Shown piece by piece: positions 34,440-41,371 of a stretch of DNA of 64,000 nt. Under the pieces are notes generated by a model. It ran no database searches. It was given only the letters and a program-made list of their open reading frames with translations, and was not told where the DNA came from. The stretch is from assembly GCA_965116765.1 (NCBI GenBank), contig OZ220718.1, positions 5,270,001-5,334,000 of the forward strand, written 5' to 3'. A program made the translations under genes and the position numbers. The DNA is from JAJEEA01 sp965116765 (GTDB lineage Bacteria; Acidobacteriota; Vicinamibacteria; Vicinamibacterales; UBA8438). Position 1 is the stretch's first letter; each line of letters begins with the position of its first letter.

Positions 34440-36185
34440 CTACGGCGCAGACTCCTGGGCGGCGGGCGGCGCCCCGCCGCCGACAACGACGATGCTTCCG
34501 CCGCCGAGGGAAGCCCGCTGCGTGCGGTCGAACTCGATCAGCGCGCGCTGGTAGTCGAGAATCGCGCGCAGCTCGGCGTCCTGCGCGGCCGCGAGGTCGC
34601 GTTGCGACTGCAGGACGAAGAAGTTCGCGGACAGGCCGGTCTCGAACTTGCTCTCCTCGGCCTGGAGCTGTTGTTCCGCCAGCTCCCGCGATGCCGTCGC
34701 GGCCTCGATGCGCTCCTGGATCGACTCGATGCGGAGCGCCGCGGCGGTGACCTCGCCGGCGATCCGAAGCTCGATGCGGCGAATCTGGGCTTCGTTCTGC
34801 TGCAGCTCCCGGCGGGCCCGCTCGTGCGCGGCGCGATCCGCGCTCCGGCCGAGCGGATAGCTCATCCGGAGCTGGACGCTCCACACCGGGTAGTCCGCGC
34901 TGCCGATGCTGCGCAGCGCGTCGCGGTAGCCGCCGGGGAGCATGCCGCCGGCACCGCCGAAGATGTCCTCGAAGCTGTTTCCGGCGGGGATCAGCTGGGG
35001 ACCGCCCTGGCCGGTGAGTTGATAGCTGCCGACCAGGTCGAGCGCCGGCAGGGCGCTGTCGCGGAGATTGCGGACCGTCGCTTCGTTGATGTCGAGCTGC
35101 CGCCGCGCGCGCGAGATGTCGGTGCGGCTGTCGAGCGCGGCCTGGATGGCCTGCCGCAGGTCGATCGGCGTCGGCTCGATCCGTGGCTGGTCGGTCGGGT
35201 CGATCTCCGCGTTCCACAGTGGATCGGACGTTCCCGCGACGATGAGCTCCTTCAGGACCACCTCGTTGGTCCGCTGCGTCTCGACCGCTTGCGCCACCGA
35301 TTGCCGTCGGGCCGCGGCCTCGGACTGCGCCTGCACGACGTCGATCGGGGCCATCGTGCCGACCTCGACCCGAAACCGGTTGTCCTCGACGAACTGCTCG
35401 GCCAGGGCCAGCGCCTGCCGCTGCACGTCCAGGGCGGCGCGCGCATAGACGAGGTCCCAGTAGGCGAGGCCGACGTCGGCGAGGGTGTTGACGACGGTCT
35501 CCTCGAGGTCGATGTCGGAGATGTCGCGGTTGATGCGCGAGACGACGAGCTGCGTGCGCCGGGCGTCGGTGCGGAAGCCGCGCAGCAGCGGCTGCGTGTA
35601 CTGCAGCGTCATGTTGGCGCCGAAGCTCGGGTTGAAGGTCGAGAAGATGTTGGTCGACTCCTCGCGCGTGCTGTTCCAGGTGACGTCGTAGCGGCCGCCG
35701 CCCCACCGGATCTCCTGCCCGATCCCGAGGTCGTAGGCGCCCTGGTCGGTGACGATGGACCGGCCGCCGAGCCCGCCGCCGTCGAACACGAAGCGGTTGG
35801 GAACGGTGGACTGGTTGAAGTCGAAGCCGGAGGAGGCGAAGGGCAGGAACGCCGCGCCGGCGGCGGCGACCTGCATGTCCTGCACGAGCGGGTGAATGCG
35901 CCGGACGGCGATGTCGAGGTTCTGCTCGAGAGCACGCTGGACGGCATCGTCGAGCGTGAGCTCGAAACGGCGGGCCGGCTGCCCCGCTTGGCCGGCCCGG
36001 CGCGCGACTCCGGCGACTCGCGCGCCGACGGTGGTGTCGAGGCCCTGGCCGCAGGTCGGGCGCGCGGCGGCCGCAATCATCAGACCGGCCAACAGGGGCG
36101 CGAATGCGAAAGCACGAACCCGAGTCGACAAAATGACCCCCCAGTCCGGGAGTCCAACCTGGCACGAGAGCTGGTTCTGGCTCAT
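34440..36185 (-). CDS. TolC-family outer-membrane efflux protein
   Basis: The 581-residue exported protein forms the outer-membrane channel of the efflux operon. It has a signal peptide (to about PTCGQ), then two OEP repeats, each with long amphipathic helices: LTLDDAVQRALEQNLDIAV with YWDLVYARAALDVQRQALAL, and the second from DISRARRQLDINEATV to ESKFETGLSANFFVLQSQRDLA. ATG 36185 is chosen because GGAGG lies 8 bases before it; ATG 36203 has no signal. It lies between the adaptor gene and the permease, the usual MacA-TolC-MacB order. Confidence 0.9.
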   Translation of the reverse strand: MSQNQLSCQVGLPDWGVILSTRVRAFAFAPLLAGLMIAAAARPTCGQGLDTTVGARVAGVARRAGQAGQPARRFELTLDDAVQRALEQNLDIAVRRIHPLVQDMQVAAAGAAFLPFASSGFDFNQSTVPNRFVFDGGGLGGRSIVTDQGAYDLGIGQEIRWGGGRYDVTWNSTREESTNIFSTFNPSFGANMTLQYTQPLLRGFRTDARRTQLVVSRINRDISDIDLEETVVNTLADVGLAYWDLVYARAALDVQRQALALAEQFVEDNRFRVEVGTMAPIDVVQAQSEAAARRQSVAQAVETQRTNEVVLKELIVAGTSDPLWNAEIDPTDQPRIEPTPIDLRQAIQAALDSRTDISRARRQLDINEATVRNLRDSALPALDLVGSYQLTGQGGPQLIPAGNSFEDIFGGAGGMLPGGYRDALRSIGSADYPVWSVQLRMSYPLGRSADRAAHERARRELQQNEAQIRRIELRIAGEVTAAALRIESIQERIEAATASRELAEQQLQAEESKFETGLSANFFVLQSQRDLAAAQDAELRAILDYQRALIEFDRTQRASLGGGSIVVVGGGAPPAAQESAP

Positions 36186-36256
36186 CTTGGTGCCTCCGTT
36201 CACAATGACGTTCTGTCTCGGGGCGGGTCGTCCTCACCCGCGGCACGGGAGACGGC

Positions 36257-37510
36257 CTATTCGATACGGACCCGGTCGAACCGATCCCAGCTCGACGTGT
36301 CGGACAGGACCACGCGGTCGCCCGGCTGGAGGCCGTCGAGCACCTCGATGGTGTTGACCGAGGCGCGGCCGAGGCTCACGCGTGTTCGGGACGCGTGGGT
36401 GCCGTCCTCCTCCACCGTGAACAGGCTGACCTCGCTCTGCTCCTGCCCGAACACCGGCCGGCCGACGAAGAGAATGTCGTCCATGCGTTCCAGCTCGATG
36501 GTGCCGTCGACCGTCAGGTCGGGCCGGGCGCCGCGCGGCAGCTCGCCGTCGAGGGCGACGTCCACCGTCACCGTCCCGTTCTCCACCGCCGGGTCGATGC
36601 GGGTGACGCGCCCCGGGACGACGCCGTTGCGGGTGTCGATGGCCGCCGTCTGGCCGATCTGGACGTCCCTGGCCTCGGTCTCCGCGACGCGCAGCTCGGC
36701 CTTCAGCACCGTCGGATCGCCCACTCGCGCCAGGTTCGTGCCGGTGGTGATGCGCTGCCCTTCCTCGAGCGGCACCTGCTGCAGGACGCCGGACAGGCCG
36801 GCCCGCACGCGCAGGGCGGCGACCTGCTGCCGCCGCAGCTCGTACAGCGTCCGCAGGCGGTCCACCTCGGCCCGCTCGACCGCGAGCTGCGCCTCGACGG
36901 TGTCGGTGGCCATTTGCAGCCGTTCCTGCTCGAGCGCGTAGCGCGTCTCGTACTCCCGCTCGTCCGACTGCGACTGCTGGAGCTGGATCGACGAGACGAG
37001 GCCCCGCGTGTGGAGCCGGCCGTCGGCGGCGGCCTGCAGCCGCGCCGACTCGAGCTGCGCCTCGGTGGTGGCCAGCGTCGCCCGCTGGTCGAGGATGTCG
37101 CGCTCCACCTCGACCTGCCGGTTGCCGTAGCGCGCCTCGGCCGCCTCGAAGTTGAGCCGCGCCTCGAGGGTGGACTGCTCCAGCTCGGGATTGCTCAGCT
37201 CGAGGATCACGGTGTCGGGCGCGACGACGGCGCCGGGCCGGATGACGATGCGCTCGACGGTGCCGTCGGTGGTGGCCGGAATCCAGCGGATCCGCTCGGG
37301 GACCAGGGTGCCGGCGCCGCGCACCTGCCGCAGCATCGGACCGCGCTGCACCGTGTCGAGGTAGACGGTGTCGCGGTCGATCCGGGGCGCCGCCGGCTCC
37401 AGGCGCGAGACGCCGACCGGGACGACGACGATCACCATGACCGCCGTCGCGGCATACAGCGCCTGGCGGAGCTTCTTCCTGCGGGCGACGTCGGGTCGGG
37501 AGATGTCCAT
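36257..37510 (-). CDS. HlyD/MacA-type periplasmic adaptor
   Basis: The 417-residue membrane-fusion protein has an N-terminal membrane anchor (about residues 17-35), a barrel-sandwich half (GTVERIVIRPGAVVAPDTVIL), a long coiled-coil hairpin (about residues 105-215, rich in Glu, Arg and Ala), the second lipoyl half (VRAGLSGVLQQVPLEEGQRI), beta-barrel and a C-terminal domain ending LDGLQPGDRVVLSDT. It links the inner-membrane transporter to the TolC-like protein. It is the first gene of the operon; an inverted repeat lies about 90-115 bases upstream. A fragment of this gene is duplicated in its own upstream region. Confidence 0.9.
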   Translation of the reverse strand: MDISRPDVARRKKLRQALYAATAVMVIVVVPVGVSRLEPAAPRIDRDTVYLDTVQRGPMLRQVRGAGTLVPERIRWIPATTDGTVERIVIRPGAVVAPDTVILELSNPELEQSTLEARLNFEAAEARYGNRQVEVERDILDQRATLATTEAQLESARLQAAADGRLHTRGLVSSIQLQQSQSDEREYETRYALEQERLQMATDTVEAQLAVERAEVDRLRTLYELRRQQVAALRVRAGLSGVLQQVPLEEGQRITTGTNLARVGDPTVLKAELRVAETEARDVQIGQTAAIDTRNGVVPGRVTRIDPAVENGTVTVDVALDGELPRGARPDLTVDGTIELERMDDILFVGRPVFGQEQSEVSLFTVEEDGTHASRTRVSLGRASVNTIEVLDGLQPGDRVVLSDTSSWDRFDRVRIE

Positions 37511-37597
37511 TGGCTACCTCGACACGTTGGCGATGGCGATTCGGCTCGTCGTCCTCAACCCGGCCACGGCGATTCTCCGGGCTGGTCCTGTCTGGTT

Positions 37598-37625
37598 TCG
37601 ATAGGATGCAGTCAAGTTCTATCGA
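37598..37625. promoter_or_regulatory. Inverted repeat upstream of the efflux operon
   Basis: TCGATAG (37598-37604) and CTATCGA (37619-37625) are perfect complements separated by 14 bases. On the operon strand TTGACT, a good -35 box, lies inside the spacer. A dimeric repressor (PadR, TetR or MarR type) binding here would control the efflux genes; no such regulator is in the window. Confidence 0.45.
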
Positions 37626-37637
37626 ATGTCAATACGT

Positions 37638-37755
37638 AGACACCGTTGCGGGGGTTCCGATGGCCGCCGCCCGGCCGCCCTGGGACGTGCCTGGCGTCGG
37701 TCTCCGCGACGCGCAGCTCGGCCCTCAGCACCGTCGGATCGCCCACCCGCGCCAG
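37638..37755. repeat. Displaced copy of an internal HlyD-gene fragment
   Basis: About 118 bases here match 36618-36734, inside the adaptor gene, with scattered differences; the longest exact runs cover CTCCGCGACGCGCAGCTCGG and CAGCACCGTCGGATCGCCCA. The copy is about 1 kb upstream in the same orientation and is not part of any gene. Confidence 0.85.
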
Positions 37756-38046
37756 GATCTGCCGAAGGCGGATCGAGGGCGTCCGTACGCGATCACGACA
37801 GGTGCCGCTCTCGTTCTGTTCGTGCCGGCGGTGAAGAGCTCCGTGAATCGGCGGGGCGACCTGTCGTGGAACAGGAGCGCGCGGGGCAGGTCGGGCTACG
37901 TCTCGCTACACGCTGTACAGACCGGCCGGCCCTGCAGGCGCTCGCAGGTGCGCGCATGCTCGGGATTCGGCCGGCTCCCGGGCGGACGGCCGATCCAGGA
38001 CCTGCCGCCCCCCGGTCCCGTACGGCCCGGGGCGTTCCAGGGCCCC
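37756..38046. other. Non-coding stretch
   Basis: I see no gene or recognised element between the HlyD-fragment copy and the repeats at the end of the beta-propeller gene. Long open frames here are high-G+C shadows. Confidence 0.4.
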
Positions 38047-38256
38047 GCGTCTACGGCGTGGACCGCCACCAGGGCTCCTGGTGGCGGAGCACGGCCGGCG
38101 ACGAAGCGCCCTCGAGGAGCAGGACCGGCGCGCCGCCGCCGTCGGCCGGGACCGCCACCAGGGCTGCGCGTCTACGGCGCAGACCCGTGGCGGAGCACGG
38201 CCGGCGACGAAGCGCCCTCGAGGAGCAGGGCCGGCGCGCCGCCGCCGTCGGCCGGG
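38047..38256. repeat. Echo of the beta-propeller gene end
   Basis: The last coding bases of the propeller gene (from 38187, GTGGCGGAGCACGGCCGGCG and about 50 further bases) recur at 38081-38151 with two differences. The stop-codon motif GCGTCTACGGCG (38168-38179) recurs at 38047-38058. The 15-mer ACCGCCACCAGGGCT flanks the copies at 38062 and 38152. Confidence 0.88.
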
Positions 38257-39677
38257 ACCCGCCAGACGTCGGTCACCATCGGGGTGGGTGCGGATGCGTC
38301 CGGGAGGGCGTACAGGATCGTCGAGTCGTCCAGCCACTCGGCCTGATCGTCCACGGACCGGCGCTCGGCGAGCGGGGTGACCGCGCCCGAGCGCAGGTCC
38401 ATGACGTGGAGCCGCCACCCGAGCCCGGCCGCGAGGGGCAGGCGCTTCTTGAAGACGATGCGGCGCTGGTCCGGAGACAGCGACGGGCACTCGACGCCTT
38501 CGACCACGACGTCGGCGCGGCGGGTCGAGACGCGTCCCTCGACGAGATGGGTGGTCCCCCCGGTGCCCAGGGTCGCGTAGAACCGGTCGCCGTCGGCCGC
38601 GAAGGTGACGCCCCAGAAATTGAAGTCGACGGCCCGGAACGGCGCGCCGTCCCGGTACACGCCGAGCTCCTCCAGGTTGGCGATCCGGCGCTCGCCGGAG
38701 TAGGTGTCGACGATGCTCGTCTCGGTCGAGAAGCCCTCGTCGAGGTACGAGTGGCCGGAGACGAACACCGTCACCGCGGCGAGCCGGCCGTCGGGCGCGA
38801 GGCGCACGCGGCTGGGGACGCCGTGCAGCGGCAGCCGGTGCAGCGGCTCGAACGCGCCGTCGAACACCATGATCGCGTGCGTCGTGTAGAAGCGGTCGGT
38901 CGTCAGGCAGACGCCCCGCTCGCCCGCGAAGTCGACCCGGTCGCACCGCAGCGGCGTCGCGCGACGGCCGCCGCCGGCGCCCAGCCGCTCGACGCTGGCC
39001 ACGCCGAAGCTCTCGTCGAGCCCGGTGTGGCGGAAGAGCAGGGCGCGCCCGGGCCGGTGGCCATCGACGTCCGGCGCCGTCGGGCCGCCCACCCCGGGCG
39101 TGGCGTCGACCAGTCCCGGCACGGGGCCGTCCGCATTCGCTGTCGGATAGGAATCCGACGCTGGCGAGGACCGTCCAGCGGCTCCGAACCGGTCTCCCGA
39201 CGGCCGGGTGGTCGACGGGTTCGGGGTCGTCGGGTCGTCGCGTGGAGCGGACGGGCGCGGCGCGGAACCCGCCCCCTCGGGCGGCGCGGAACCCGCCCCC
39301 TCGGGCGGCACCGAACCCGCCCCCGTGAGCGGCGCGGGACCGGAGCCCTCGGGCGCCGCCGGACCCAGCCCCGTGGTCTGCGTGGAACCCACCCCGGGCG
39401 GCGCGGCAACCTCGCCCACGGGTGGCGTGGAGCCCTCCTCTGCGGCCGGCGCCTCGAGCTCGGCCAGACTGCCGATCGGCGGCAGGGAGACCTGCCGAAC
39501 GAAGCTCGCGCGGCGCGCCGCCGACCACCAGGCGTAGCCGACGGCCAGCGCGAGGGAGGCGGCGCACAGGAGCATGAATGCGGCGATGCGGGAAGGAAAG
39601 CGCCGATTCCCCGGCCCCCCGCCCCCCGGCCGGCGGGTTGCGTGCCCGGTGTGCCGATCTTCGGTCGGTGCCGTCAT
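38172..39677 (-). CDS. Membrane-anchored WD40-like (PD40) propeller protein
   Basis: The 501-residue protein has an N-terminal membrane helix (about residues 32-50), a long Pro/Gly/Ala-rich linker with repeats of APPEGAGS type (to about residue 210), and a C-terminal propeller with PD40-like strands (SRVRLAPDGRLAAVTVFV, VTFAADGDRFYATLGTGG, CPSLSPDQRRIVFKKRL, DQAEWLDDSTILYALPD). It probably displays a sensor or binding domain in the periplasm. The start codon falls inside a duplicated copy of the upstream MFS gene end. Substrate or partner is unknown. Confidence 0.75.
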   Translation of the reverse strand: MTAPTEDRHTGHATRRPGGGGPGNRRFPSRIAAFMLLCAASLALAVGYAWWSAARRASFVRQVSLPPIGSLAELEAPAAEEGSTPPVGEVAAPPGVGSTQTTGLGPAAPEGSGPAPLTGAGSVPPEGAGSAPPEGAGSAPRPSAPRDDPTTPNPSTTRPSGDRFGAAGRSSPASDSYPTANADGPVPGLVDATPGVGGPTAPDVDGHRPGRALLFRHTGLDESFGVASVERLGAGGGRRATPLRCDRVDFAGERGVCLTTDRFYTTHAIMVFDGAFEPLHRLPLHGVPSRVRLAPDGRLAAVTVFVSGHSYLDEGFSTETSIVDTYSGERRIANLEELGVYRDGAPFRAVDFNFWGVTFAADGDRFYATLGTGGTTHLVEGRVSTRRADVVVEGVECPSLSPDQRRIVFKKRLPLAAGLGWRLHVMDLRSGAVTPLAERRSVDDQAEWLDDSTILYALPDASAPTPMVTDVWRVPADGGGAPALLLEGASSPAVLRHGSAP

Positions 39678-39935
39678 CGTTGGCCCCTGTCATCCGTGTC
39701 TCGCAGAAGGACCGCCGCGACCGCCATCGCCGCCGCCGGTGGACCGTTCGGCATGACACCTGCCCATGCCGCTGTCCCGTCCGCCCCACGCGTGCCGGGT
39801 GCCGCGCCGGTGGCTGGGTGGGAAGGTCCGTTCCACCAGCCCGATCGGGAACACGGGAATGGCGGTCATCGTTCGCCCCTGTCATCCGTGTCTCGCAGAA
39901 GGACCGCCGCGAACGTCATCGCCGCCGCGAGCGCG
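39675..39935. repeat. Duplicated MFS-gene end overlapping the next start codon
   Basis: Bases 39867-39935, the 3' end of the MFS gene and its stop, recur at 39675-39743 with a few differences. The copied ATG at 39675-39677 is the start of the propeller gene. In the original copy the same ATG overlaps the MFS stop (ATGA). A shorter third trace (GATCGGGAACACGGGA) is at 39843. Confidence 0.88.
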
Positions 39936-41356
39936 ATCAGGAACACGGGGACCGCCGTCGCGGCGCCGTACCGCGTCCAGAGCGCGCCGAACAGGACCGA
40001 GCCCAACAGTCGGGCGAGGCTGGCCCCGGTCGTGACGAGGGCCAGTCCGCTGCCGCGGTGCTCCGGAGACAGCCGCCCGCTGGCGAACGCCATCAGCACG
40101 CCGTCGGTCAGCGCGTAGTGGGCGCCCAGCAGGAAGAGGCAGGCCGTCACCCCCGGCAGGCCGATGCCGTCCTGCATCGTCGCCACGTAGGCGGCGGCGA
40201 GCGACGCGTAGCCCGCGAGGAACGCCCGCCGCCGTCCGATGCGATCCGCCAGCCCGCCGGCCGGCACCGCCAACGCCAGATAGCAGGCCGACGTGCCGAC
40301 GTAGAGCAGCGGGAACAGGCCCGGACTGAAGCCGGCCTCCCGCTGCAGCAGCAGGTAGAGGAAGCCGTCGCTCACCGTCGCCGCGCCGAGCAGGGTCGCC
40401 GCGACGGTGAGGCGAAGCAGGCCGGACACCTTCATTATGCCCGTGGTGAACTCACGCGTTGCGTCGCGCCCGGCCAGCGGACCGGCGAGGCGCCCGCCCG
40501 ACGGGGCGTGACGGCGCTCCGTGGTGGGCGGCCCGACGGAAGTGGCCGTCGGCGCCTCTGATCGCGTCGCCGTTGTCGCCGCGCGAGCGGTGGTGGCGAG
40601 CGGTGGGCCGGACGCGTCCGCTGGCGTGGGCGCTGAGGGGGCGCGGGCGTCACCACCGTGGAAGCCGGCGGCTCGTGCATGTGCGCCGGATGCGTCCGGC
40701 GGCGCCGGTGCCTGCGGGCGCTCGGCGTTGGTGACGAAGAGCAGCAGCACCCCGAGCCCGACGATCGCCACGCTGAAGCTGGCGACGAAGACGACGTCGA
40801 AGGCGTTCGGGAGGGCGGCGAGTATGGCGAGGGCGACGAGCGGCCCCAGCATGGCGCCGGCGCTGTCGAGGGCCCGGTGCACGCCGAACGCGGTCGCGAG
40901 GCCGTCGGGGCGGCTGCTCAGCGAGATCAGCACGTCGCGCGGCACGGCGCGGGCGCCCTTGGCGGCCCGGTCGAACGCCACGACGCCGGCGATGAGCGGC
41001 CACGAGGCGCCGGCCGCCAGCATGGCGAGCCGCGACAGCGCCGAGGCGCCGTAGCCCGCCAGCGCGATCTCCTTCGAGCGGCCGGTCCGGTCCACCGCGA
41101 CGCCGCTGGCCAGCCGCAGCAGCGCCGTCACCCCGTGGTAGAGCCCGTCGACGATGCCGAACTGGAAGGGCGTCAGCCCGAGGTAGAGGACCAGGTAGAC
41201 GGGCAGCACGGTGGCGACCATCTCGGACGAGACGTCCGTGAAGAGGCTCGTGAAGCCCAGCGCCCAGACGGTGCCGCTGACGTGGCGCCAGCGGAAGACG
41301 CTACCCGCGTCCTGCCGGGCCCGCCGCAGCGCCGACCACGCCTCGACCTGGTACAT
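39866..41356 (-). CDS. MFS transporter with a long variable central loop
   Basis: The 496-residue carrier has twelve predicted helices in two halves. The family motif region lies between helices 2 and 3 (ASGVAVDRTGRSKEIALAGYGAS) and the second-half equivalent is GLADRIGRRRAFLAGYASL. Between helices 6 and 7 (about residues 213-306) is a roughly 90-residue Ala/Pro/Thr/Gly-rich loop, much longer than usual. Part of this loop is encoded by a dispersed repeat also found upstream of mutY. N-terminal FTSLFTDVSSEMVATVLPVY resembles the YfcJ/nickel-resistance type MFS group. The substrate is unknown. Confidence 0.87.
   Translation of the reverse strand: MYQVEAWSALRRARQDAGSVFRWRHVSGTVWALGFTSLFTDVSSEMVATVLPVYLVLYLGLTPFQFGIVDGLYHGVTALLRLASGVAVDRTGRSKEIALAGYGASALSRLAMLAAGASWPLIAGVVAFDRAAKGARAVPRDVLISLSSRPDGLATAFGVHRALDSAGAMLGPLVALAILAALPNAFDVVFVASFSVAIVGLGVLLLFVTNAERPQAPAPPDASGAHARAAGFHGGDARAPSAPTPADASGPPLATTARAATTATRSEAPTATSVGPPTTERRHAPSGGRLAGPLAGRDATREFTTGIMKVSGLLRLTVAATLLGAATVSDGFLYLLLQREAGFSPGLFPLLYVGTSACYLALAVPAGGLADRIGRRRAFLAGYASLAAAYVATMQDGIGLPGVTACLFLLGAHYALTDGVLMAFASGRLSPEHRGSGLALVTTGASLARLLGSVLFGALWTRYGAATAVPVFLIALAAAMTFAAVLLRDTDDRGER
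40439..40511. repeat. Dispersed repeat, copy inside the MFS gene
   Basis: About 73 bases starting GCCCGTGGTG and ending GACGGGGCGTGA align with 49843-49921 upstream of mutY, allowing a few gaps. Shared cores are CGCGTTGC, GCCAGCG, ACCGGC and GAGGCGCCCGCC. Here the repeat is translated as part of the MFS central loop (about residues 282-306). Confidence 0.75.
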
Positions 41357-41371
41357 CGGCTCGCACGGGCG

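Noticed and set aside
34365..34465. Possible echo of the TolC-like gene end
   Set aside because: GCGCCTCCTTCGGGGGCGGC and CTCCTGGGCGGCGGGCGGC are only loosely similar and could be composition alone, so it is not counted among the echoes.
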